NCBI RefSeq assembly: GCF_001649575.2
Contig: NC_051431.1
Location: 23,396,393 to 23,460,392, forward strand
Direction: 5' to 3'
From: Kryptolebias marmoratus
Taxonomy: Eukaryota > Chordata > Actinopteri > Cyprinodontiformes > Rivulidae
Length of the DNA stretch: 64,000 bases
Positions 36,621 to 47,823 of this stretch are shown here, piece after piece (the first letter of the stretch is position 1; each line of letters begins with the position of its first letter). The position numbers and the translations under genes were made by a program. A model generated the notes under the pieces. It made no database searches. It was not told where the DNA came from and worked only from the letters and a program-made list of their open reading frames with translations.

Positions 36621-37624
36621 CACCTTTACTTCAGAAACTGTGTCAGTCTTTTATCCTGCATGCAGTTAAATATTTCTAAAGTGTGAAGGATGAAGGTATG
36701 CTAAATGACATTGATGTGAGATTCAGACTGAATACCTGCTCTGGCTAGAGGAGCTCGTGTTCGGTTTTGGAAAAGGACAGTTTTAATCTGAAACTTTAGT
36801 ATTAAGTAATTATTTGTAATTTTTTTATTAATTACAAAGTAGAATATTTGTGATTTGTAGTTATTGTCAAGTAATTATTTGCCATTTAAAATGTACTGAA
36901 AATACATACAAAAAAAATTTTGTTTTTCCAGATGAGCGTTACTGGAAATATGTCAGCCTTGTTGCCTGAAGGATGCTGTTTTTGGACATTCTGGTATTAT
37001 AGTGATATAGTGAATTTTGTTAGGAGACTAAACAGTGCATGGGAGTAGAACAGTGCTTAACAGTGAAGGAACTTGTGTGGCTTTTGGTCTGTGATGTTTT
37101 TACACCATCCTGCATCCATGTTCGTTATGGTACAGCTGCAGTGGCTAGTTGAAACAAGGGTTTAGAAGCTGACTTTCTGACTTTCCCTCACTACTTCAGT
37201 CATTGTCATAGTTTTAGCTCAGAGATACACTGCAGAACTAGAAGACTCAAACTACACAGCAGAGTTCTTTATTTCTCTGTTGGCATAAAAAGCTGTCAGC
37301 CCATTCAGCTGGATTGCTGAATCAGAGACATTACTATGAAGTCGAGTTTTAGTTAAAACAGAACTACCACAATCTCTTAGTTAAGCTTTGTGTGTATTGT
37401 ATTTGTGGTCTTTTATTGTGGTTTTACTTTTTAAAGACTGGACATTGGAAAAAAAAATGTGAGGCTTAGTATTTGTGGGTTAGCTTTAAGCTCTGCCCAT
37501 CTGCCATCTCTTTTGCCCCTTTTCTGTCTCACAGCACACTGTTTATTGTGTCTTCTCCCTTGCAGCTGGTTACCCTCTTAGCCTTTCACTGTACGCCTCT
37601 TCTGTCATAACAGGAAGTCTAAAT
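36621..37624. other. Intergenic, nothing recognised
   Basis: AT-rich sequence, no supported feature. Confidence 0.4.
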
Positions 37625-38110
37625 TTCACCCTTCACACTGAATGCTAACCCCATCACAACAGAAAATCAACCACAATGTGGATGGTCTTTGCAGGGTCCT
37701 GGCGAGGTCTTCAGGTGTTTATTAAGAGGGTTCCATTTTATGCATGACAGAGCATTATGTAAAGTCATGGAGGGTTTTAGCACAGACATGATACTTGTGA
37801 TGGTAGCAGTATGCTTGTTATGTGTGATTTTCTAGCACAGGGATGCATCCTGACACAGTCTGAGGGAGTTATGCCAGTTATTACCTGGGGTATGGTGAGA
37901 TTGCGGCTGTACATGGTAAATAATTGTGAAATTATGCTTTTAAAGCGGTGAGGGCGCAGGAGAGTGTCTTGGGGACTCACAAAATAGCAGCAAAAAAATC
38001 TATTTAGCAAGAATGAAGGGTGTATCAGTGTCATTATTTCTTTCACACTCAAGGTTTTCCTAATTTGCTGCAATCTAGCCATGTTCTTGTAGGTTGTGGT
38101 GAGCATAGGA
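37625..38110 (+). repeat. Unclassified dispersed repeat, family B copy 1
   Basis: It aligns in order with 50795-51415: CCCTTCACACTGAATGC, GATGGTCTTTGCAGGGTCC, GAGGGCGCAGGAGAGTGTCT, GTATCAGTGTCA and TTTCCTAATTTGCTGCAATC all have close counterparts there. No TIR, LTR or coding domain is evident. The 163-codon minus frame at 37777-38268 is translated from it and the neighbouring low-complexity DNA. Confidence 0.6.
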
Positions 38111-38191
38111 GATTCATAATCCTGTGTGAAAGAGGCCAAAGGTTGATCTTGATTTCCAACAACATCTCTTAGTTGTCTCTTTGGTAATGGG

Positions 38192-38218
38192 AAAAAAAGA
38201 AAAAAAAGGGGGGGGGGG
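38192..38218. repeat. A-rich to G11 homopolymer junction
   Basis: AAAAAAAGAAAAAAA is followed by 11 G at 38208-38218, repeating the pattern seen at 4736-4775. Confidence 0.9.
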
Positions 38219-38689
38219 TCATTTTTTTCTGTTCCAAGAGTCTCACCTCTGTGATTGCATGTCATCATTTTATAAACTTTTTAAATGGTGAGTCTGTATT
38301 TAATAATAATCTATGAAAAGCAATAAGCCAGTAGCCCTTACAAAGTAACTAGTTTACTAATTTTATACAATGAGAAGATATAAAAAATAAATTCCAATTT
38401 TGCAACAAATTTACAGAAGAGAAATAACTGTAATTGCTCCAGTGATTACATGTAATCAAACTGAGCATAAGGGAATGGTGACACCTTTGAATAATGTATC
38501 AAATCATTTTTACATCATGACCAGCTTTTAATAGAATCTCGGAGGACTGAAGAGTCTCAAGGTTTAGTTTAAAACATGCACACTAATGTCGATTACCCCA
38601 AATGTTGTCTCGCATTACCATTATGTTATCTAAAAATTATATATCAAATTATATATTAAATATCAAATGTTTACCAGGAGAGGGAAGTT

Positions 38690-39050
38690 AAGTGAAGTGA
38701 AGTGAAATTTATTTATATAGCACTTTTCAGCAGCAAGGCCATCCAAAGTGCTTTACAACACAGAAACAACAACAGAATCAAATACAGAAATACAGAAAAA
38801 CATCAATCAGGTAAATGTTAGCTAATACAATAAACTTTCCTCTAAGAGGAGGCATTTGAAATACAGAGATAAGATAACTATAACAGAGTAATGAGTAGTT
38901 TTAGCTAATAGTATGATTGGTATAAGTATAACAGGTAGTTTGAGTAAACTAACAATCTGTAAGTCAGTCAGTGATGTATAAACAACAATCAGGTACAGAT
39001 CAAATATAGAAATACAGAGATAAAAACATCAAGAGGTATTTAATCTGATG
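38690..39050 (-). repeat. Non-LTR retrotransposon 3' tail with adjacent (AAGTG)n
   Basis: AAGTGAAGTGAAGTG is followed by TTATTTATATAGCACTTTTC, CAGCAGCAAGGCCATCCAAA and GTGCTTTACAACAC, the same wording as at 2598-2700, so it is the minus-strand 3' end of an L2/SINE-type element. An A-rich internal segment (AATACAGAAATACAG near 38780) recurs at about 38995-39020 as an internal duplication. Confidence 0.65.
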
Positions 39051-39221
39051 TATTGACAGGCCACCAAGTTGGCTTTCTGGCTCTGGAAGACCAGACTGGT
39101 TTTTAACTGTTTTATTATTATTGTTATCATTATCATTTAAACAGCTTTGGCATCAGCCTGGATTTAACACTGTAATATTTTTGGTGGACAAACAGCCACA
39201 AAGAGAGACTAAAGTTAAGCC

Positions 39222-39249
39222 TTTATACCAACGTAACAGTTGGTATAAA
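39222..39249. repeat. 11-bp perfect stem, 6-base loop
   Basis: TTTATACCAAC (39222-39232), loop GTAACA, GTTGGTATAAA (39239-39249). It is a short hairpin in otherwise unremarkable DNA. Confidence 0.9.
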
Positions 39250-42200
39250 TTTATAATCTATTGTTTTATTGGGGTTTTTTTTTTGTGTGTTTTTTGACAG
39301 CCTGTGATTTGCTATTTAACTTTACAACAACTGAACTTTGACAAATACAGAACTTTGCCAATTCTCTCTGTGGGTTGGAGGGCATATCTGTTGGCCGAGT
39401 CGATGCACATTTCACTCTTACTCAGTCTGAACAATTGATTTGTCTATCGTCCAGCAAGAGCACTTGCAGAGTCAGAGGTGGAAAGCGGATCTTTTGAATA
39501 CAGACAGTAAGATCACATAAAGTTAAAGCTAGCAAAACAAACAGGAAAAGAGTACTAAATGTTTACGCATACACACTTCCTTAGAAAAGAAAGCAGAATG
39601 GAAGATACAGTAGAAGAGGTTGTGTTTGAGTTCAGGTCTCCGGTGCCATCATCAGTTTTTCCCTGAGCGCTGACCTTCCACCTCACTTTAATTTAAATGG
39701 ACAACTCCTTGCTTCCTCTCTGGCTGCCTCTCAATCCTCTCACATCCTTATCTTTTCAGTTCTTATCATCTCTCAGACTCTTAGCTCTCAGTTCCATCAC
39801 TCATTATATTTTAGCTGTGTGCGTATGTGACTGAGTCTTTAGAAGAAGTAATTGAGGTTATCTCTACAGAGGATTGGGTAAATGAAAGGGGCTGTGAAAT
39901 TATTCGAGAACAATTCAGTTGTAAGAACATTAGATTTGACTAAATATCCAAAAAACTACAAATGGATTTTCAGAGTGTGACAGTTTTAAACTAATGTAAA
40001 GCCTCTGTAATACTCCTAATTACTGCCACTGTAGCCTCTTGTGGGTTATAGAGAAACCACACTTTTCTTGCTGAGAGAGATTGATATTATGGAAGTTTTT
40101 ACCCAATCAGCGCAATTTGATTTAATGTTACTTATTTAGCATTTTATGCAGAAATGCATTTGATAGTGCTTTACAGAAAGCAAAAAACTGAAAGCACAAA
40201 ATTACAAAAAATTTAAACAATAAAGAAAACTGCTTTTAAAAGCTAACTGTAGTTAACAATACATTTTTTGCAAGGCTATCAACATTGTTTTTTTATAGCA
40301 TGAACAAATAGTAGCATAAATCTTTACAGATATTTCTTGTTTAGTGCAGCCCGTCGGAACTAAAAAGTAAATTAAACAATTTAACCTTCTTTGTTGTAAA
40401 ACAGCTCTCCCGAGTTGTTTAAGAAATTACACATTTGATATAAATGAATCAATACACAAAATTTAGCTGTTATTATCTGCCACAGGTTAAAATGTAAAAG
40501 CATGCTAAGGGTAATCGAAAAAATTGTTCCAAGCACTTTAGTGTCCTGGCTTTAAAACTAAAAGTATGGAAATCTTAGAACTGGTGAACAGGTGTGCCAC
40601 GTCTTCCATTAGCCAAAGAGATGACACAATCATTTGTGAAGGAGAAAGCTGCTAAAGTTGTAGCCACTTCAATAACACCAACAGTTTTCTTCTAAAACAC
40701 CATCATTTTTGTTAGAGGTAGTCTTGAAAGTCTTGTTTATGAATATAGTACTGTATATTCTATGGTAGATGAAATTTTAAAAAAAATCCCACACAAGAAT
40801 ATTAATATTGTACATTTGGTACGTTTGCTTACTTACATCAGATTAAGGCCATATATTTTTAAACAAATTATTTGTCTTCTCCTTTTATGAAAATGTCTCC
40901 ACCTACATTATTGTAAGAATAATGCTGACAAATACATACTGTGCCAGTAGGTGGTGAAAGTATTAACATTAACAAAACTTAACTATTTTACCCACACTAC
41001 TTCTAGTTTGTTTTTATTTTTTTAATTTACATGAAAGCATAAATGTTTACACATGCACACTATGGTTGCAGTCAGTCAATAGTTATTCTGTACATGCACA
41101 AGTAGATCAACAACAGTAACAATGGCGGATAGCAGAGTACAGTTTGCTCTGTACTTTAGTCTGCTCTTTATTTTCAGTTAACAAGAGCTTGGTTTGTTCT
41201 CATGCTTGAGACTGAATACAAAATTGAATTGAATACAAAAATCACATCACAATTTTGCGATCTAGTTAATGATGCAGTGCTGAAAACAAGGAAGTTGTTC
41301 AAAATTTTAAAAAATAAGAAATTTAATGTTTCAGCTTTGGAAAGTTTTGTAGCAGGATAAATCTTTCCTTTCAACCTTTCGAACATTGTTGCACACTTCC
41401 TTTTCCTCAGACAACAGTTCCACCAAATCACATTGATGATTGAAGTAAACAGCTGGATAAGAAACTGAACTCCTCTGATATTACTAAGAACTTTAACTTT
41501 AAGGAAGATGAGAGTTGAATAAATGGTTTTTTTGTGACTAAAAAATTGTAGTTTTTACAGATAAAAATGTGTCATTTTTGCATATCTGTGAGAAGTCATA
41601 ATTTTTCTGATTGCCATTATACATGTAATGTATGCCAATGGGACATTAATTGATTTAAACATTATTTTTGTCAAATTTAACATTTTAACATGTTGTTTTT
41701 AAATCCATTAGTGTTCCTAATTTGTTACCTTGCTGTCCAGCCACATAAGTGGGAACATTTTATAACGTGGTGAAAGGTTGTCCCATGAAACTCCAATCTA
41801 AAGTTATACTCTCTTTTTTTTATTGGACAATGGCTGACAAAGTGCATCAATAACCAATTCTTCTGCAAAGTGTGCCTGGCTGAAAAAGGTAGACTTTATA
41901 CAACTGTATTTTATCTCATGTCCTTAGAGGATGTCATTAGTTCATTATGGAGGTACTGGAACCACCTGGTATTTTTTTAAAGGTTGTATGTTGTGTAAAA
42001 TGCCTGTAAACCACTGACCTACCTCACTACAAAAATACTGTGTCATTCGAAGGCCCACAAAGAAGAAACAAACTGACCTTTTTATAGTGTAAAGGACAGA
42101 GGTTGCTGATAACAGGTAAAGTTTGATAAACCATCACTAACTACTTTCAGAGTTTCTGATTTTTTACTGGAGCAAAAGGAAGTTTGATGGAACATGTTCA

Positions 42201-42484
42201 TGTCCAATTTAAACTGCTGATTTGTGAGTACATGTGTGGTACTAGGATGCTAGCTTTCCATTTTTAACACCGGAACTGATTAAAAAAAAAATTTTTTTTT
42301 TAAAAATGAAACATCCATTTTTTCTTTCTTTTTTTTATCTGCAGGTGGGTATTAGTTTTACTAAAGCAAGTATGTGAAATGCAAAAAGGGGCCACAGCTA
42401 TCCTCTGGGGTGTACATGCACTTAATAAGCCTGAAATTTGTGTGCCTTTCATCATCTTTGGAGCTATATTGTTCTTTCATGTTT
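39250..42484. other. Intergenic; weak LINE-tail relic near 40111-40175
   Basis: TTATTTAGCATTTTATGCAG followed by GATAGTGCTTTACAG at 40132-40175 looks like a decayed copy of the tail seen at 38700. Otherwise this is AT-rich DNA without recognised features. Confidence 0.35.
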
Positions 42485-42715
42485 AAATGCCTAATCTGTC
42501 CTTTTGGCAAAATATCTCATGAAACAGTGGACAGATTCTATTGAAACTCCTAGAAAGTAATCATTAGATATACATCCACCACTGATGAACTTTTGGAGTA
42601 AACCTGAGTCAAGATGACTGTCTCAGCAAATCAACATTCGCAAACCCAAAAATGGCTATATCTCAGTCATTTTGACAAATATTGAGCTATATGGTGGTAG
42701 CAGAGATGCCATTCC
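42485..42715 (-). repeat. Dispersed repeat family C, third copy
   Basis: Reverse complement of the module order at 9355-9560. Minus-strand words include ATCTCTGCTACCACCATATA, AGCTCAATATTTGTCAAAAT, GTTTCAATAGAATCTGTCCA and CATGAGATATTTTGCC. Confidence 0.6.
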
Positions 42716-42759
42716 CATCATATACTCCCAAGTCTGGTCACATGAGATTTCTGTTCTTG

Positions 42760-43069
42760 TATGGTTGGGGGAGGTTGTGCTCAGAGGATGACATGAGGGG
42801 AAAAACAGACCACTGAGTAAGTGGAGGAGATGGCCAGGTTTTAAAAACAGGAGGTAATTAGAGGAAGTGGGCACAGGTGAGGGATTACAAACTTGAGTCA
42901 GGTGAATATGGGCATGGCAGGAAAACAAGTGATAAGCTGAGGATAAGTAAATATGACAAGGAACACAGGGAGCAAAAAAAAAAAACAACTAACAAAACCA
43001 AACACAGGAACAGCCAAAAAACAGAAGAGAAACAACAAAACCAATACAAACAACACCCAAATCCTGACA
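42760..43069 (-). mobile_element. Truncated LTR related to the solo LTR at 62539-62973
   Basis: On the minus strand it starts TGTCAGGATTTGGG at 43069. It shares with the 62539 LTR the block CACCTGTGCCCACTT, then TAATTACCTCCTG and TTTAAAACCTGG...CTCCACT (plus coordinates 42820-42880 versus 62702-62760). The far end is missing, apparently cut at the family C repeat. Confidence 0.5.
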
Positions 43070-43374
43070 CCTATGACTTTTGATTTTATAGACAACCAGT
43101 AAAGAAACACTAACGTGGGAATAATAATACCATCTCTTAAGGAAGACATTCGTCACATTTAATGTATTGCGCCCCATGTCAATGCAGCTGAGTTCTGCTC
43201 CATTCCTCTTCTGATTCTGCAAAGCTCACTTCATTTCTGAAATATTACATCTATGCGGGACGAGGCCGGCTCCATCAGTGGTTTGTAAATGGTCAGAGGC
43301 AGCATAAAGATGGACTGGTCTTTGTGGCCATTTTGTTTTGTGAAAGTGCCTTGAGAAACTAAAGCACTATTTAA

Positions 43375-43638
43375 TGGAAGGGGTATTGTAAAGTGAGAAC
43401 AACAGGTGATCTGAGTCAGGTAATCACAGGAACTAAAAGAATCTATGGCCTGGGATAAAGCAAACCATAAGAATGCCAGGCTAATCAGGGATAAGAACAA
43501 ACATGAACAATAGCAGACTAAGAATAACTAATAATATGAAAGCAATCTATCAAAAAAAATACAAAAACTGAAAAGATACAAACACGCAAGAAACTATTGG
43601 ACTAACATCAGGGAAACCAAACTAAAGACAAACAAAAC
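43375..43638 (-). repeat. Possible second LTR-like fragment
   Basis: CAGGTGATCTGAGTCAGGTA, GCCAGGCTAATCAGGGATAA and an A/C-rich run resemble the reverse of fish Gypsy-type LTR interiors. No termini are visible, so this is tentative. Confidence 0.3.
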
Positions 43639-43639
43639 C

Positions 43640-43815
43640 ATAACCTCTCTGTGCATGTGTGGATTTTCTTTAGGTACTTCAGGTTTCTCACGCAGTTCAG
43701 AAATTGTCATTTGAAATTTAACTCTAGAACTGTGTAAGCTTGGTTGTGTGTCTCATATGTTGGTCCTGCACTGGTCTGGCATATATGCATGTTGCCTATT
43801 GTCCATTGTTTGCTG
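43640..43815 (+). repeat. SINE body fragment (AFC-like/V-SINE type)
   Basis: TCTCTGTGCATGTGTGGATT, TTTCTTTAGGTACTTCAGG, GTGTCTCATATGTTGGTCCT and TGCCTATTGTCCATTG follow in order the middle and 3' part of the family seen at 12746. The head and tail are absent. Confidence 0.6.
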
Positions 43816-43906
43816 TATTTCACAGTCCACTAAGGCTTGGAGTAAAAATTAACCAGAATGTGGCACATTTAGGTGAACCTGGTGGTTTACAAGGCTCAGC
43901 AAACAG

Positions 43907-43990
43907 TGTGTGTGTGTGTGTGTGTGTGTGTGGTTTTTTTTTTTTGTTTTTTTTTTCTTTTTGGGGGGGGGGGGGGGGGGTGGGGGGGTG
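43907..43990. repeat. (TG)n, T-run and G-run compound simple repeat
   Basis: A TG dinucleotide tract leads into T-rich runs and then a long G-run (from 43964) broken by one T. Opposing 'reading frames' here are low complexity. Confidence 0.95.
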
Positions 43991-45698
43991 CCTCCTGCTT
44001 CTTGCATAAATTTGAAAGAACAGAAATAACAAACAGTGTCCTAATTATCATAGTCAGGAGAAAAGATAAACTTGGTTAGACCTAAATGGGTGCTTTTTTT
44101 CATTTACATTTCAGAGCCTCTGTACTTTGCTGATGTGCCTTAGAAATCAAACGGCGTTTGAATCCGAAGGAACTTGTTTTGTGAGAGAAGTCTTAATTAT
44201 AACATATGTTTTAGATGTAAAACAAACGTTTTGTGATTGTGACAGCTGTTTAATTTATACATTTTTCAAATCATGAGTAAAGAACTTGTTTTTTCCTCTT
44301 CTTTCACAACTTGAATATTTATTTTGATTTCCTATTTATATCTCATTTGTCAATCATAGATTAGACATGCTAATTAATATAAAAACCTAGCTATTATCAC
44401 CAGCCTTGTTCAGTGATAGTATTTATACTTTATTAGCTCTAATGTTTTGATTGTTGAGTGATTTGTGGTCATGCAATTAAATTGCTAAGCTGTATCTTCT
44501 TTTTTTGCTATAATTATTTTAGTATAGAAGTATTCTGACTTTAGTATTGCTTTATATTACACTTTAACCAAGCAAAAAAAATAAAGAAAAAATAAAGAAA
44601 GCATATGCTTCTATTAAGGTACAAACTACTAGAATTTCAGTCTGCTTTCCTTCTGACCTCCATTAGAGTGGGAGGAACTGTGCAAGCATACATGCTGCAA
44701 GACATTCTGCGGTGAAGGTTGGTAAATTGGTCCATGAAACACTTTGAATCCCTTGTGAGTGAGCCGTTTCTGTGAGAATAATAAGTGTTTGTGTGTGATT
44801 TATCCAACACGATTCAAAGTGAAAGACATGGTTTTCATAATGCAACGCAAAGGGCTCAGAGGGAAGAGTGTAATCATGGAATGCCAAATGAACTGATATG
44901 AAAAATACACCTATCAATGATCTATGATGCATCTTCTCACATTCCTCTTCAGGCTTTCACTCCATTGAAGGTGCAGAATGTAAAGCATGCTTGTGCATGC
45001 CTTGATATGTGTATGTGTGTGTGTGTTGTGTCTTTGCGTTGATGTATACTGTCATTGATCGCTGCAGGGGGATGTTTTATTAAACAGAGGTAAGGACAAA
45101 GAGGAGGGTCAGAGTGCCTCATGTCCTTCATAATTCCTAAAGCCTTTTTTTTAATGTGACCAGACATTTTTTGTCATGGAAAAATCCAAATTCTCCCCTC
45201 TTCCCACTCCCTGCTACCTGTTGATTATTTATTCAATCTGATTCACTTTTAAATTTGAACACACACTATTGGAACTAAATAATTTATTCTGCTATATTTC
45301 TGTTTGCCCTTTTTCACCAATTCTGTTTCGATCTTGTCTCACTTTACAAGCCATAAGCTTTACGTGTATGCCCCCTCCTCTTTTCTTTCATGTATTGATT
45401 TTTACATTCTTTTTATACTTTCCTTTCACTTTTGCTTGCTTCCACTCTGGGAGAAGAGGTGGAGGAGAACTGATTTCTGAGTCTTCATCTTGACAACAGA
45501 CTAAAGTAACAAAAGGACCAGAAAATCTGAAGAAACAGAGAAGTTCTGAAGTTAAGAAATCTCCTGTCTTTAAATGTTCCCAACAAGATGCTGCAAACCT
45601 TTAGATCTGTGTGAGTGAGTGCCACTTTCTTTTGAGCCATCTGATGGGGCAGCAGCATCAGAGTCTTTGCTTTTTAAAAAATAAATAAACTAGATTTT
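43991..45698. other. Intergenic, nothing recognised
   Basis: Contains a GT tract near 45008-45027. No supported gene. Confidence 0.4.
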
Positions 45699-45790
45699 GG
45701 GTGGCACAGTGGTATAGCGGTTAGAGCTGTTGCCTCCCAACAAGAAGGTTGCAGGATTGCTTCCCGGCCTGGGGCCTTTCTGGGTGGAAC
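45699..45790 (+). repeat. SINE head, 3'-truncated (AFC-like/V-SINE type)
   Basis: GGGTGGCACAGTGGTATAGC, GGTTAGAGCTGTTGCCTCCC and GAAGGTTGCAGGATTGCTTC show the tRNA-like A-box region and a weakened B box, followed by GGGGCCTTTCTGGGTGGA. The rest of the element is missing. Confidence 0.75.
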
Positions 45791-46379
45791 TCTAATGGCT
45801 GACTGTAAAAGATATACATATGTTTGCACAGACAGCCCAACATAATGAACAACTCCACATATCTTTTGCACATTACACTAAAGAAACAACATTTGTCAAA
45901 ATCTTATTAATCTCTGCTGAACGTTTTTCATGGCATAACATATAGAAAAGCATGCATGAGCATAGTAGGCTGCAAATTCGTAATCTTGCCCTCATCTCAT
46001 TTTAGTATTGTTCAGTTTAGTTTACACTCAGAAGCACTAAAAACAGAATTTAAAAGCATCTCCACTTTGTAATCTCCACACGTTTTCTTCATCATCTGCT
46101 ATTTGGAGCTAATACAAACTGTAAAAAAATGACTTTTTTTGTTTGGTTCAATGCAGAAAGGTAAAAAATAAATAAAAATCACAGGTTTTCAAACTTTCTG
46201 GCAACTTGCTAAATCCATTCATAATTATTTTTCTTCTATGTCTCTTAAGATCATGATATGGCAGGAAACAGGTAGATGGTTCAATCTTTTGTTCATGTAA
46301 AAAATGACAAAGCAGTTCATAGCTGTTCAATTCATTTTTGCTTTATCTAAAAACAAACCGCATTTGAAATTGTGCCTCC
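45791..46379. other. Intergenic, nothing recognised
   Basis: AT-rich sequence, no supported feature. Confidence 0.4.
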
Positions 46380-46950
46380 ACATGTCCCCGGTGCTCTGAT
46401 ACCAGGGTAGCCATTCTGTTCAGCCTAAAAGACATGGTTTTAGAAAAAACATCTTAAAGTGGGCGTTTGGCCTTGAGGGGAAAACATGTGGTAATTGCTT
46501 GCTTCACACCTCCCCATTTACTTTTATTCAAGCCTGTGTGGAGGAAGACGCGTCTCTATTTTTGAGCCACATTTCCATCAATTCAAAAACCATGCAACTG
46601 GATGTGAATGACCCACAGTTTCAATGCATTAGATGTCCTCTCATGACTGTATAATAGCAGGTATCTGTGGACTGCTTTCTAACATTACCCCTTCCGTTAC
46701 CGTTTGTTTCCATTTGTTTCTTTCCCCGTTCTTTTTGGTGCACATGTGGAAACGACGTGTGACTGTAGAGCAGCAGCTATTTCAGGGTGGCCACTGGCCT
46801 ATTGATTTTCTCCATCTTTTTACTCTCCAATAATGCCTAGCAGAGGTTGTCAGACAGATTGATTGGTAGAGGCCAAGTTTGTGTGCCTTTCACCGGGTGT
46901 TTGCTCCAGATCGCCCCGCTTCATCATACCAGGTTGAATGAAATGGTCTC
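46380..46950. promoter_or_regulatory. Candidate enhancer with Meis-like and Pbx/Hox-like sites
   Basis: This is a repeat-free, GC-richer block. TGTCA at 46848-46852 is followed after 5 bases by ATTGATTG at 46858-46865, a spacing and pairing like Meis plus Pbx/Hox sites. CCAATAATGCC lies just upstream and TATTGATTTTC near 46800. The frame 46633-46833 has no protein features. A regulatory role is inferred only. Confidence 0.35.
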
Positions 46951-47823
46951 TTTTGCAGAGTTGAGTAAAATACCACACAGAGTCAATGACAGAACCAAAA
47001 ATTACATACTGTGGATGTACAGATGAAGGTTAAAATTAAAGTAGAATGGTAGGTAATATAGATGACATGGCTAAATATGATTTAAGCATAAACCAATTTA
47101 ATCTTGAAAATAAATTAATTGAAATAAATGCATCTGACACACACACAAACAAAATCCTTTGAGTCTGAAAATATTGCAGTTTTCTTCTAAGTCACTGATA
47201 TATCTTGGTCGAAAGTGTATTTCTGAGATGTCTAACAATATGACACACATCTCAGAGTACAGCAGATTATCTCCAAGATTGGTTCAATCTGGACTAATTC
47301 CTGCTCAAATCTTGTTTCATTTTGTATGGAGTAAGGTGGTGGTTCGGCAAGACGACCATCTGCAGATGAAAAAGTTTTTTTAGTCCTTGAGATGAAATCG
47401 AAACTTTATGAAACTGAAATGAGGGTCAGCATTGCGATACACAAGCAGACATACCAGCTGAAGCAGATTTTATAAAATAGCTTTAAATGTAATGAAAATT
47501 GTACCCTCTTGGAATGAGTCTAGACTATATGTTTCTCAGCCAATGCTAAGAAATTAAGAAATCTTGTGAAGGGATTTGAAAAAGTCCTTTTCATTAAGAG
47601 AAAAGCAACTTAAAGTATGTATTTTATGCTTTTATCCTAACCATAGGGTGGACAAGACATTATTTTTGGTAGAAAAATATCATTTGTTCTGGTTTTTTTA
47701 TTTTATGTTTTTTATAAGAAAAAACACTTCATTATCTGTACATATTTATAAAGCAACAACTGTATTTTGATTGAAAAGTAATCTAAGAAAAATTGGACTC
47801 GCAATCACGTTTTCTTTGTGATT
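46951..47823. other. Intergenic, nothing recognised
   Basis: AT-rich sequence. Frames at 47159-47383 and 47576-47770 are without support. Confidence 0.4.

Noticed and set aside
37777..38268. 163-codon minus-strand frame
   Set aside because: It lies in family B repeat DNA plus an A/G homopolymer, with proline/phenylalanine low-complexity content.
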